A DNA stretch of 64,000 nucleotides from positions 1 through 64,000 of the forward strand of contig NZ_JNJG01000005.1 of the NCBI RefSeq assembly GCF_000702705.1, written 5' to 3'. This document shows, piece by piece, positions 10,913 through 22,466 of this stretch. The notes beneath the pieces were generated by a model that was not told where the DNA came from, did not search any database, and worked only from the letters and a program-made list of their open reading frames with translations. How positions within the stretch are numbered: the first letter of the stretch is position 1; every line of letters begins with the position of its first letter. The translations under genes were made by a program, and so were the position numbers. Source of the DNA: Mycoplasma simbae ATCC 49888 (GTDB taxonomy: Bacteria > Bacillota_I > Bacilli_A > Mycoplasmatales > Metamycoplasmataceae).

Positions 10913-12836
10913 ATGCAATTAGTTTTTTACCATATCTTGCTTTATAGAACTTAGATTTTTTAAAGTAATGAATTGCAATTGCTTGCAGAATTGACCAAAC
11001 GTTAGTAATTACTCAATAAACTTGCACACCAGCGACAAATATTAACGTGATGAATAAGAATACAGCCATCATAATTCATTGCATTCTGTCGCTTTTACGT
11101 AGAGCTTGTTTTTGCTCAATAGTTAAGTGTTTAGTTTTGCGCTTGTTCAAAATTCTTGGCACCAGCATTGATAGAACTTGTGTAACAGTAGCGGCTAAAA
11201 GCAAGAATAAATATCATCATTCGCCATGGTTTAATAAACGTCTTCATGACAGAGCCGCAAAATCAAAGCCAAGTCAGTGCGTAGATTTCATTTCAGGTAC
11301 TGATTGAATAACACGTCACATAGCAATGAAAATTGGGAATGAAATAATTAGAGAAAGAATTGAATCCATTGGACTAATTCCATTTTTTTTGTATAGATCA
11401 GCAACTTCTTGTTGTTGTCTTTGACGCATCTCTTTATTATTTTTAAAATCAGCGTATTTAGCATCGATTTTAGCTTTTTTAGCACGTAATTCTTCTTGTA
11501 GAGCCTGAGACATTGTTGCTTTTCAAGTAATGGCTAAGGCAACTAAACGTGTAATCACAACAGCTAAAACTAGAACTAAGAATGTACTTCAACCTGCTGC
11601 GTTAGGAAGCGGTGTTCTTGTAGCAACAGTTAAGGCAGCAATTGGGTAAATCACAAACGAGAAGAAAGGACCATATGATCATGTTGAAGCAAATGAGTAA
11701 AATGGAATTTGTGGTTCAGTAGCAGCAAATGGAATTGCTCCGTCGCCACCAACATTAGGACCACCTAAAACAGATGATTCAGCAGCTATTGTTGAATAAA
11801 GTTTTTCTCCAGCGTCCCCATATTTTTGCACACCCTCTTTATCAAGTAGAGGTAAATATGTTCCTGTTTTATCAAGTTTTGTGTTTTCTAAGTATGTTTT
11901 CAACACTTTATTGTAGTTGAAAAGCAAGTCGTATTGTTCAGATGTTAAAGATGTTTTTGAACCATCAATTATAGAAGTCATCAATGATTCATATGTATCG
12001 CCTGAAGTCATTACTCTTGCATAGTAGTTTTCACTATCCAAGAAAGTTTCACGATACAAGAACTCTAAAACGTCACGAGCAAATTTGCGAGCAGGAATAG
12101 AACTTAAGCCATCTTGATCACTATAAATATTGAACAATGAAGCTTTTTTAAGCACTAACCCACTATTTTCTGGGTGAGTTAATTTTAGTGCATCAGGTTT
12201 AATTGTGTAGCCACTTTCAGTTTTTTCAAAAAGGTTTTCAAATTTAAAATCAGGGTCAAGAACCTTAATTTGTGTTCATTGATTGTACACAGATTCATAT
12301 TTTGTTGCTGACGAAGCAATAAATAAGTGTCTAGATTCTTTATCTGCTTTTAAAATTGGTTGGTTTTCATGTACCAATTCGCCTTTTTGGTCTAAATATT
12401 GAACAGAAGCTGAAAAACCACCTGATTTACCATATTCTCCCCCGTCGTTAGATGTTTGAGATCTAAGTGATTCAATAACATCTGCGTGGTTTTTGTAAGC
12501 TAAATGGTAGTTAGTTTCTGGTGAGTAAAATATTTCATAATACTCGCCAACTAAAAGATTATTGTCATTTTTTGGTGCTTTTGCACGCTTGAATGAAGCA
12601 ACTGTTGGTGAAATGTGTTCTTTAGATTGGTAATATTCAGTACCGGCTCCAGTGAAATTAGAACTTTTAACCACCATTGTTTGAATACATCCAGCCATGG
12701 TCAAAGCAAATAACAATATGTATAAAACAATCTTTACAACAAGTCAGACCTTTTTTCAAATTTCTTTCTTGTTTTTAGATTGCTTAGGATTTTGATTATG
12801 TTTGAAATAATCAAAATTTTTCGATCTATTTTCCAT
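10911..12836 (-). CDS. yidC: Membrane protein insertase YidC/Oxa1
   Basis: 641 residues; inserts membrane proteins alone or with SecYEG. An N-terminal membrane segment (VVKIVLYILLFALTMAGC) is followed by a long extracellular region, which is typical of mollicute YidC. The conserved Oxa1 core with five membrane segments begins near residue 375 and includes a charged cytoplasmic hairpin rich in Lys/Gln (nt ~11400-11515). The end is ALQAI-like, and basic (FKKSKFYKARYGKK), facing the ribosome. Several TGA codons are Trp. It starts inside the end of rnpA (11-base overlap), giving the order rpmH-rnpA-yidC known from nearly all bacteria. Confidence 0.93.
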
Positions 12837-13152
12837 ATCTTATTTTTTTAATTAACCCTTCGGTTGTCAATAGTTTAGTTTTGAATTTTTGATTTAAAAA
12901 CTCTTTTCTCAAGATTACTACAAGGTGAAATTTCATATCATAAATGTTTAATGAATGAATGATTGATTTCATTTGCCGTTTGTAATAATTTCTTAATACA
13001 GCATTGCAAAATTTTGTTGGAACAGTAATACCGGCTTTAAACTCGGTAGCAGGACGAAAATAAATAATCATGTACTTATTAACAACCTGTTTTTTTGTTT
13101 TTATAACAGCGTCGAATTCTCAACTTTTTTGCAATCTAAATATTTTTTTCAT
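12826..13152 (-). CDS. rnpA: Ribonuclease P protein component
   Basis: 108-residue basic protein subunit of RNase P, needed for tRNA 5' processing. The start is ATG 13152 (MKKIFRLQKSWEFD), with an internal TGA as Trp; a start at the internal Met at 13071 would remove the conserved N-terminal strand. The family signature appears as AVLRNYYKRQMKSI, a diverged form of the usual RNR motif. It sits between rpmH and yidC and overlaps yidC by 11 bases, which supports the call despite weak conservation. Confidence 0.93.
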
Positions 13153-13166
13153 TTTGTTCTCTTAAA

Positions 13167-13313
13167 CTATTTAGAACTTACAGTTAATCTTTTTCTACCT
13201 TTTGCTCTTCTAGCAGCTAAAACTTTACGTCCGTTAGCTGTTTTCATTCTTGCACGAAAACCGTGAATTTTAACGTGTTTTCTCTTGTTTGGTTGGTATG
13301 TTCTTAAACTCAT
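13167..13313 (-). CDS. rpmH: Ribosomal protein L34
   Basis: 48 residues, very basic, with the standard L34 sequence: [19 protein letters not shown] then [19 protein letters not shown] 13313 follows a strong AGGAGG. First gene of the rpmH-rnpA-yidC unit. Confidence 0.98.
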   Translation of the reverse strand: MSLRTYQPNKRKHVKIHGFRARMKTANGRKVLAARRAKGRKRLTVSSK

Positions 13314-13458
13314 GTGAACCTCCTATGTTGTTGATGTTTTATATATTAATATTTATATTTAATAAAACGTGTTTTAATTATAATAAAAAATGATATAAAC
13401 GATAGGAAAAGTATAAAATTTAATTAAATAACACTGAATTATTGGAGGTTGAATAGTC
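13314..13458. promoter_or_regulatory. Divergent promoter region, rpmH / MIP-like lipoprotein
   Basis: 145-base AT-rich gap. A plus-strand TATAAT at 13379-13384 is a -10 candidate for the lipoprotein gene, about 75 bases before its ATG. I see no good -35. GGAGG at 13443-13447 is that gene's ribosome site. Confidence 0.45.
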
Positions 13459-15465
13459 ATGAATAAAAAAATTCTACTTAATTTAAGCGTTATTGGAGGC
13501 ATAATATCTACCTCCATTGTTGCTTCGTGTCAACAAGAAGTAAAATACAAAATTACATCTGTTGAGGTAAATAAAGACAACGATTCATATATTTTATCGA
13601 TTACTTTAGATCAAAAAATATCTGAAGTAGAAATAGTCTTAGATTCTAATCAAAAGTTCAAATCTAAATTACTAAAAGATTCAAACACACTAACATTTAT
13701 AATTCCAAATGACTTGAAACCCGGCAGACACGAATTTGATCTTTTTGATTCAAAAAGCAATAAAAAGATTGAAATATTATCGAATAACAATTATTTCTTG
13801 ATTGAAAATACTAAACAAGAAGAACCTAAACCAACACCACAACCAGAGCCTGCTCCTGCTCCTGCTCCAAAACCGGGTGAAGGAGGTAATAATGATGACC
13901 CGATTCAACCTGAGCCTGAACCTAATCCAGTACCTCAACCGCCAGTATTTCCGCCAAATTTTCCCGACTTTAGTGAATTAAACAAACAATTACACAGATA
14001 CCCTCAGTGAGCTGATAAATTTACTAAAATTAGCGAGCAACAAGCTTATGAAGAAATACATAAACGCTCATTCGCAATAAAGTTTGGTGTTGATTTTAAT
14101 GAAAATCAATTTATTACATCTTCATCTGGTACTGGTTGATTGCTTGATTATCATAAAGCAAGTGAAGACAAATATAAATTGTTTATAGCAACAAATCTTC
14201 ATGTTATTTCAGATTTATCAAATACATTAAGTGACGAATTAAATACTGAATTGAATTACAAAGACACCAGAGACGCAAATTATAGAGCAACAGCAATTTC
14301 AATTGGTAAAGCCGCAAATGTTAATAATAATTTTGAATCCAAAAACAATAATTTTAGATATCAAGATGACCAGGACAATAAGGTGCATTATCTAACTAAC
14401 GATTCAAGATTCGCTAATCAAAGTGCAAGTGATTTTGAGGCTCTAAACACAACAAAAATCGCTGGCTTAAGCTCACCTAAAATTGTGTTCGCTGGCTATG
14501 ATTTTATTGATAAAAGTTATATAAATCCAATTCAAGATGAAGTAAAACAACAAATTCGTGAACGTATAAATTACCTAGAAAATAATGAAAGCAATATTGA
14601 TCCAAGTGATGACCATGCTGAAATAAATATCTTAAAAAGAACGTTAAAAAACAATGATTTTGTTCCATTTTACACCGATTTTGCAGTATTTGAAATAGAT
14701 GTTGACTTCAGTTTAATGAGTGAGCAAAATGCAAAATTTTTTAAGGATGCAATCAATGGTTTAGATACATACCTAGACCGCTTAAATCGAACTGAGGTTT
14801 TACCAAACCAAGATAAATCTGTTTCAAATTATATGCTTACTGCCGATTACATTACCTCATACATTCAAAAAGGGCAAAATCAAAATAATTTATGAAATTC
14901 GCAAAATGTTTATATTGGTGGATATCCAGCTAACCCAGATCATAGAAGCGCTTTTTGATCTAGAAATAATCCATTGGAAAGAAATTCTACTGAAAATTGA
15001 TACAATAGAGAACCGAAAAACGCACAAGCTTTTGGTTTGCCAGCTAATAGATTTGAAGAAAAAGTTACAAACAATAATTACACCCCATACACAAAAGTTT
15101 TTGGCAAAACATTGTTACATTATTATGGATTTAGTATGAGTATTCTGTTCTCGTCTCTTTATTATGGAGCATCAGGCTCGTTAGTATACAATGATTTTGG
15201 TCAAATGATAGGAGTGTATAGTTCAGTAAGTAGCTCATTGGAATACGGCGATTTAAGTAAAAATGCTGGATTTACTCCTTTGTTATTGTCTAAAGATTAT
15301 GCAGTGGGTGAAAAAGCGATCAAAGCATACAATTTAATTGATGGCACAAACAAAAACCTTTATCCAGCTCAGACTAGAAGCTATCGTGATAATTTAAGAA
15401 CTATTTATAAAAACGGTTTTGATAACGGCTCAAAAACAACTGCTTTATTCAAAAATGGATTTTAA
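13459..15465 (+). CDS. MIP-like (DUF31) serine peptidase lipoprotein
   Basis: 668-residue lipoprotein. The signal peptide ends in a lipobox with Cys24 (IVASC). A beta-rich domain to ~110 is followed by a Pro/Glu-rich linker (~115-165) and a chymotrypsin-like peptidase domain. The putative triad is His248 in IATNLHVISD, Asp407 in YTDFAVFEID and Ser572 in GASGSLVYN. This is the layout of the DUF31 family, which includes the mycoplasma immunoglobulin protease MIP (it cuts IgG held by its partner MIB). Several TGA codons are Trp. It is transcribed alone, with its own terminator, and no MIB-like gene is adjacent, so IgG as substrate is an inference. Confidence 0.82.
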
Positions 15466-15470
15466 TTCCA

Positions 15471-15491
15471 AGTCGCAAAAGCGACTTTTTT
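15471..15491 (+). terminator. Terminator of the MIP-like gene
   Basis: Stem AGTCGC / GCGACT with an AAAA loop and a following T-run, 5 bases after the stop codon. Confidence 0.85.
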
Positions 15492-15566
15492 TGTTTTGTG
15501 TTAGAACCAAATAAATGTTTCAAAAGTGATATAATTAAAAAACTATTTTACGAAGGTGGTAAATCT

Positions 15567-16832
<1,266 letters not shown>

Positions 16833-16858
16833 AAAAGACACGTACGACGTGTCTTTTT
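16833..16858. terminator. Bidirectional terminator between serS and nusG
   Basis: Perfect stem GACACGT (16837-16843) / ACGTGTC (16847-16853), flanked by an A-run on the left and a T-run on the right, so it works in both directions for the two converging genes. Confidence 0.9.
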
Positions 16859-16861
16859 CTA

Positions 16862-17467
16862 TTATTTTTCCTGAGATTTAATTACATCATATTCAAAATC
16901 TGTAGGGACATTTCTACCGAAGTATTCAACCTCAACAGAAACCATTTTTGTTGTGTCGTTTGCTTCAATAACCTTACCACTTTGACCTTTGAATGGACCG
17001 TCAATAATTTCAACGATTTCACCAATAGTGAATTTAGTTTCCATTTTACCTTCATTGAAATCTCTCAACATTTTTTCCTCTGATTTAAAGCATTTTTTGA
17101 TTTCACGAGCAGTAACTGGGGTAGGTTTTGCACCCTTACCACTTGAACCGATTAAACCTGTAACATATTGTGTGTTACGCACAACAAATCAAGCCTCATC
17201 ACTCATATACATGTGAATAAAAATATATCCACTGTACATGTTAATCATTTTAACTGTGTATGGTTCACCATTTAATTTTTTCTCAGCTTCTTTAGCTGAC
17301 AAACTAGGCTTTTTAAAAATTTTGAATGCACCATCGGGTGTAGCGTTGTTATCGAAACAATCATCAACTTGTTCACTAATTATTCTGTTTTTTAATGATT
17401 CAACAACAATATCTTCTTTTCCCGATACGGTACTAATCATGTATCATAAGAATTTTTTTTCTTCCAT
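16862..17467 (-). CDS. nusG: Transcription termination/antitermination factor NusG
   Basis: 201 residues; binds RNA polymerase and couples it to other factors. The N-terminal NGN domain starts FLWYMISTVSGKEDIVVESLKNR-like (MEEKKFLWYMISTVSGKE, TGA as Trp) and has GYIFIHMYMSDEAW. The C-terminal KOW domain reads FTIGEIVEIIDGPFKGQSGK. A ~25-residue insertion, common in mollicute NusG, lies in the NGN domain. ATG 17467 is preceded by AGGAGT that lies in the end of secE. Last gene of the rpmG-secE-nusG unit. Confidence 0.96.
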
Positions 17468-17476
17468 AATTTACTC

Positions 17477-17677
17477 CTATTTAACTCCTGCTTGACCTCA
17501 AATAAATGTTACAAATGTCGCAAAAAGAACAACAACTACTGTAAAAATAACAGTAAAAGCAACAACTTTTATAAAAGAGATTCAGTTTTCACGGTTAGAT
17601 GGTCATCTAACTCTTTTAAGCTCTTTAAAAAAGCGTCTGACTCTGTATTTTTTAACTTTTGGTTCTTTATTCGCCAT
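17477..17677 (-). CDS. secE: Preprotein translocase subunit SecE
   Basis: 66 residues with one membrane helix (FIKVVAFTVIFTVVVVLF). The amphipathic cytoplasmic segment before it carries the conserved ELKRVRWPS motif (Trp by TGA). Its ATG shares a base with the rpmG stop (TAATG). It completes the SecYEG channel. Confidence 0.93.
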
Positions 17678-17826
17678 TATTTTTCCTCTTTATGCACGGT
17701 GTGTGTTCGACATTTTGGGCAATATTTTTTAACTTCAATTCTAGTTAAATTACCAGAGCCTTTATTTGTTGAATAATTCATTGAAAAACAATCTGAACAG
17801 CTAAGTGTAACTTTGGTTTTCTTCAT
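17677..17826 (-). CDS. rpmG: Ribosomal protein L33
   Basis: 49 residues with two zinc-ligand pairs, CSDC and CPKC, so it is the zinc-binding form of L33. ATG 17826 is preceded by AAGGAG. A TATAAT at 17828-17833 sits only one base before the ATG and is probably chance. It begins a unit with secE and nusG after a terminator. Confidence 0.95.
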   Translation of the reverse strand: MKKTKVTLSCSDCFSMNYSTNKGSGNLTRIEVKKYCPKCRTHTVHKEEK

Positions 17827-17856
17827 AATTATATTTTACTCCTTAATTGAGGTAAA

Positions 17857-17876
17857 TAAAAAAAGTGCCTAGCACT
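17857..17876 (-). terminator. Terminator between the sigma-like gene and rpmG
   Basis: Perfect 5-bp stem AGTGC / GCACT (17864-17868, 17872-17876) with a 3-base loop, followed on the minus strand by seven T. The stem is short. It separates cysS-rlmB-sigma from rpmG-secE-nusG. Confidence 0.6.
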
Positions 17877-17890
17877 GATTTAATTGTACA

Positions 17891-18469
17891 CTAATTCATA
17901 AAAGTGTTTAATTTTTTTACAAATTCTTGCTTAATAGTGTTCTTTTTACTGCTAGTTGCCAAATTATTAAACTTATTATTGCTTAATTTATCTATAAATA
18001 AAGCATCAAAATTTGTTTTTGAAAACTTAGTACACCGTAAAAAATTTGAAATATCTACTTTTTCTATTTCGCTATTCAACCCTTTTTCTCATGATGTATC
18101 AACCACATCAATATTTTCTATATTTTGCAATGTATTTACAACATGAGAACGCTTGTTGCGGCTTCAATATTTAGCTCTTGTTAAAGCAAAATTTTTCACA
18201 CTTTTGAATAAATAAGATTCAAAATTTGTATCTTTTTCTACATTAAACAAATCAATTATAGACGGCAACTTGACCAAAAATTCATTATATATATCTGAGC
18301 ATTCAAGCGGAATTGTTTTGGAACAACCTAGCACTTTATAAATAATAATTTTTAATCTATCCCCATAGCTTTGATCTACAACCTTAATTTGTTGTTGATT
18401 ATTCAGCTTTTTAAGAAAAATGCCAACTTGTTTTACATCAAGTTGGCAAAATTTTTTGAATAAGTTCAT
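17891..18469 (-). CDS. Sigma-70-like factor at the sigH position of the cysS-nusG cluster
   Basis: 192 residues. The segment near 55-105 (DIYNEFLVKL, then NFESYLFKSVKNFALTRAKYW and SRNKR) resembles sigma-70 region 2: acidic start, aromatic helix, basic end. The C-terminal part (NKFNNLATSSKKNTIKQEFVKKL) could be a degenerate region 4 helix-turn-helix. ATG 18469 lies one base after the rlmB stop and is preceded by AAGGGG. In Bacillus the order is cysS, rlmB, sigH, rpmG, secE, nusG, and here it is the same, so synteny supports a SigH-type factor. The mollicute alternative sigma factor of M. genitalium (MG428) is a possible relative. A hairpin with T-run lies inside codons 7-18. Similarity is weak, so the call depends strongly on position. 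Confidence 0.6.
18413..18448 (-). promoter_or_regulatory. Terminator-like hairpin inside the start of the sigma-like gene
   Basis: Perfect 10-bp inverted repeat TGCCAACTTG (18421-18430) / CAAGTTGGCA (18439-18448), 8-base loop. Read in the gene's direction it is followed by TTTTTCTT, as in an intrinsic terminator. It covers about codons 7-18 of the sigma-like gene. It could be the rlmB terminator, an attenuator of sigma expression, or a translation-inhibiting stem. Confidence 0.75.
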
Positions 18470-18470
18470 T

Positions 18471-19187
18471 CTACCCCTTGGTTACTTCATTAATAAGCAA
18501 ACCAGCAGCAACAGATGCGTTTAAAGATTGCACAGTTCCTTTTTGAGGAATATAAACTATTACATCAGACTCATTTAAAACAGGTTGTGAAACACCATTA
18601 CCCTCATTACCAATAACTAAAATTGAAGGTTTGTTGTATTCAATTTTGTCAAAATGTTGCGCTTTATCGTTTAAAGCTGATGAATACACTCAATAACCAG
18701 CTTTTTTAAGTCTTTTTAAAGCAGCAACAAGGTTGCTTACCTTAATGATCTTAACGCCAACAAAACCACCCGAACTTATTTTTAAAACAGTTGATGTTAT
18801 GCCGGCACTTCTATCTTTTGTTAAGATAATGTGCGTAATACCAAAAACATTTGCTGTTCGTAAAATAGCTCCTAAGTTTTGTGGATCCTGAATTCGATCT
18901 AAAACAAGCACATTTTCAGGTTTTTCCTTTTCAATAATAGACAAATCATAGATAGGAAAATCTCTTAAAACAGCCACAATACCTTGGTGGTTTTCGCTAG
19001 TGAGTTGTGTAAAAAATCTTTCATCCTTCACGCTGACTTTTACATTAGTTTGCTCTTTAATTTTTTGTGCAAACGAATCTGAGTTAACAAAAATTTCTAG
19101 TATTGGCAATTTAGCTTTAATTGCGTCGTTAACAGAGTTTCGCCCCCACAACATTAATTTTTCCAAATTGTTTGTTTGATTTTTCAT
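18471..19187 (-). CDS. rlmB: 23S rRNA 2'-O-ribose methyltransferase RlmB/TrmH family
   Basis: 238-residue SPOUT methyltransferase. An N-terminal substrate-binding domain (WGRNSVNDAIKAKLPILEIF) is followed by the knotted domain with all three motifs: DRIQDPQNLGAILRTA, VIGNEGNGVS and VQSLNASVAAGLL. One TGA is Trp. In the family this methylates a guanosine ribose in 23S rRNA; a tRNA target cannot be excluded. It starts 26 bases after the cysS stop and ends one base before the sigma-like start, so the three are probably one transcript. Confidence 0.92.
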
Positions 19188-19213
19188 AATATTTTCCGTA
19201 TTAAACCCAGGGG

Positions 19214-20446
19214 TTAATATAAGCCTTTTTCTTGTAAAATAGATCTAATTTTATCAGCGTTTGTATAGTCTTTTTGTTCTATAAAACGTGTTCATTCGTC
19301 AAAAAGTTGAACGCCTTGTACAAAAGCATTTTTGTTTGATAAACTAGGGTGCACGATGTTTAAAACTGTGTGGATTACGGAAGCTGTTTTAAAGTCTTTA
19401 TTCTTATTAAAGTCTTTAATTGCTTCGTTTAATAATTTATTGTATTGAGCAAAATCGAAATCAGCTAATGCGTTCATTATTTCAATAGTTTGTGATTGAT
19501 TAGTTTCAAAGTCGGCTTCTAAACCAAAACTTGTGTAAATTTGAAATAAAGTTTTTTTGTATTTGGTTTCAATAGACTTTAAACTTTGAATCAATTCTTC
19601 AGTGATATTGATGGGAGCAGTAAATTTAGCGGTAAGTAAAAGAAGCTTATAAACTTCAGCTCCATGCGAAGCAAAAAACTCGTCAGGTAAAATTACATTA
19701 CCTAAAGATTTAGACATTTTAACGCCCTCAAGATTAATTTGACCACAGCGTGCCCATTTTTTAGATAAAGGCGAATTATAAAGTGCAACGTGTTGAATAT
19801 TTTCGTTTTCATGGTGTGGGAATGTTAAATCCATCCCACCACCATGCAAGTCAACCCCATCAGCCCCAAAATGCTTATCAATTAATGCACAACATTCAGT
19901 GTGTCAACCAGGGCGACCTAAACCAAAATGAGAGTTGTATTTAATACCTATAGTTGTGTCTTTTCAAAGTGCAAAATCAGCTTCAAAATGTTTGTTTTGG
20001 TCTGGCTCGTCAAACTCCATTTGATCTAGTTTTTGACCAGACACATCTCCATATGATTTTGCGTGTTTTTTAACATCAAATCATACATTTCCGTTTATAT
20101 CTTTGTAAGCACTTCCTGAATCAACTAAACGCTTAACGTAGTTTGAAATCAGATCAATATTGTCTGTTACTTTTTCAAAATGTGTTATGGTATCAATATC
20201 AAGGGTTTTTAATAATTCAAAATATTTTTGAGTATATTTTTCACTAATTTCTTTTTCAGTTGTATTCAAATCTATTGCTTTTTTGATGATTTTGTCATCA
20301 ATATCAGTAATATTATGAACAAAATTATAAGGTTTATTCAAAAACCTTAATGCTTTCAATACCAGATCATAAGTGGTTACTGCCCTTAGGTTCCCAATGT
20401 GTGGATCTTGGTAAACGGTTGGGCCACATACATAAATTTTTAACAT
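19214..20446 (-). CDS. cysS: Cysteinyl-tRNA synthetase
   Basis: 410-residue class I synthetase. The HIGH motif is PHIGNL near residue 17, and KMSKS is VKMSKSLGNVI near 235. Zinc ligands include Cys7 (VCGPTV), a middle Cys and the HHEN motif in TFPHHENENI. It is shorter than the usual ~460 residues; the C-terminal region is trimmed, as in other mollicutes. ATG 20446 is the family start (MLKIYVCGPTVYQDPHIG). No ribosome site precedes it; a -10 hexamer lies 6 bases upstream, so the mRNA is probably leaderless. First gene of the cysS-rlmB-sigma unit. Confidence 0.96.
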
Positions 20447-20452
20447 GCTTTT

Positions 20453-20458
20453 ATTATA
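20453..20458 (-). promoter_or_regulatory. -10 hexamer of cysS (predicted leaderless)
   Basis: TATAAT on the minus strand with a 6-base spacer to ATG 20446, which puts transcription start at about the start codon. Confidence 0.6.
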
Positions 20459-20529
20459 TTAGATCTAAAGCTGAATTGACATGATTATCAATATTTAATG
20501 TTTAACATACAAAAACAAGTTAAAAATTG

Positions 20530-20535
20530 TATTAT
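20530..20535 (+). promoter_or_regulatory. -10 hexamer of parE (predicted leaderless)
   Basis: TATTAT with a 6-base spacer to ATG 20542 and no Shine-Dalgarno. It faces the cysS promoter across about 70 bases. Confidence 0.5.
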
Positions 20536-20541
20536 TTTAAT

Positions 20542-22458
20542 ATGCAAAAATATGATGAAAGTAGTATTCAACAATTAAAAGGTCTTGAAGCCGTGCGTAA
20601 ACGCCCCGGTATGTACATAGGTAGCACTGATGTTAATGGGTTACATCACTTAGTTTGGGAAATAGTTGATAACTCTATTGACGAAGCCTTGGGAGGCTTT
20701 GCTAATGAAATTTCAGTCACACTTACAAAATATGGTTCAGTAATTGTTCAAGACAATGGACGCGGTGTGCCGGTTGGTAAAACCGAGACAGGTAAAACTG
20801 CAGTAGAAAGAGTCTTTACCGAGCTACACACTGGTGGAAAATTTGATAGCAGTGCATATAAAACTTCAGGTGGATTACACGGAGTGGGTGCTTCAGTAGT
20901 TAATGCATTAAGTACAAAGTTGGTAGCAACCGTTTATAAAAATGGTGGCGTTTATGAAACAATTTTTACTGAAGGCGGCGAAAAAATCGAACAAAGAACA
21001 AAATTAATTGGAAAAACTAATAAAAACGGAACAACTGTAGAATTTTGGCCAAATTATGAAATCTTTAAACGCGCAAAATTTAGCTATGAAAAAATTTCTG
21101 AACGTTTAAGAGAAAGCAGTTTTTTAATCGCTGGATTAAAAATTATTTTAATTGACGAATCTAAAGATTTAAGAAGCGAATTTAAATTTGAAAACGGAAT
21201 TAGAGCTTTTGTTGAATTTATGAACGATTCTAAAAACGCAATTGGCGAAGTGTATACTTTCTCAGAAACTAAACGTGATATTGAAGTTGAGTGCGGTTTT
21301 CAATATACTGATAGCTATAATGAAACTATTTTATCTTTTGTTAATAATGTCAAAACAAAAGATGGTGGAACACATGAAATTGGTCTAAAAACAGCCCTAA
21401 CAAAAACCTTTAATGAGATTGCTATGGACGAAAAACTTATCAAAGGTAAAAACACTTTTGATGGAGATGATATTCGTGAGGGTTTAACAATTATTGTAAG
21501 TGTTAAAATCCCTGAAAAATATCTTGAATTTGTCAGTCAAACTAAAGATAAATTAGGTACGCCGGAAGCTAAGAGTGTTGTTGAGGAAGTCGCCTTAAAA
21601 CATCTAAAAATTTGATCAATCGAAAACAAGCCATTAGTTAAAAAAATTCTTGACAAAATTAAAAAAGCAGCAGAAGCTAGAGCTAATGCCCGCAAAGCTA
21701 GAGCAGAAGCTCGTTCAGCGAAAAACGCTCTTAAAGAAAAACAAATTTTAAGTGGAAAATTAACCCCTGCTCAATCAAAAATCGCTAAGGAAAAAGAACT
21801 GTTTTTAGTTGAGGGTGATTCTGCGGGTGGCACAGCTAAAAAAGGGCGCGACAGAAAATTTCAAGCGATTTTACCTTTAAGAGGAAAAGTGCTAAACACT
21901 GAAAAAGCAAGGCTTTATGAAATTTTAAAGAACGAAGAAATTGCTACAATAATCAACACAATCGGAGCAGGAGTTGGTGAAGATTTTGATATTAAAAAAG
22001 CTCAATACGGCAAAGTTGTGATTATGACCGATGCTGACACTGACGGTGCACATATTCAAATATTATTATTAACATTTTTCTTTAGACACATGCGTGAATT
22101 AGTTGATGCTGGAATGGTTTACATTGCTCTTCCTCCTCTATTTAAAATTCAATCTACAAAATCCAAAAAAGAAGTTGTATATGCTTGAGAAGAGGCGGAA
22201 TTAAAAGATATATTGCAACAATCTAACTTTAAAAACGCTGAGGTTCAGCGTTATAAAGGTCTTGGAGAAATGAATGCAGACCAAATCTGAGAAACTACAA
22301 TGAATCCTGCCACTAGAACGCTAATTCAAGTAAAAATTAATGATGTTTCATTGGCTGAAAGAAGAGTGTCAACTTTAATGGGTGATAACGCTGAACCTAG
22401 AAAAGAGTGAATTAATGCAAATGTAGAATTCACTATGGAAGATGATTACGAAGTGTAG
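20542..22458 (+). CDS. parE: DNA topoisomerase IV subunit B
   Basis: 638 residues; ATPase half of topoisomerase IV, which unlinks daughter chromosomes. GHKL ATPase motifs: [19 protein letters not shown] and [15 protein letters not shown]. The Toprim region has [20 protein letters not shown] and, further on, [12 protein letters not shown] prefer ATG 20542 to the in-frame TTG 20527, as it gives the family N-terminus and fits the promoter. It is assigned to ParE rather than GyrB from the adjacent ParC and the N-terminal sequence ([18 protein letters not shown] type). Several TGA codons are Trp. The stop lies 8 bases before parC, with GGAGG between. Confidence 0.94.
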
Positions 22459-22466
22459 GAGGAATA

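Noticed and set aside
14906-15139. Separate small gene inside the MIP-like gene
   Set aside because: The MIP-like frame is continuous through this stretch with TGA as Trp and carries the conserved peptidase sequence.
15492-15566. T-box leader of serS
   Set aside because: The leader is only ~75 bases and lacks a specifier-loop stem and T-box sequence.
17828-17833. Leaderless promoter for rpmG
   Set aside because: The TATAAT is only one base from the ATG, too close for a start at the codon, and rpmG has a good AAGGAG.
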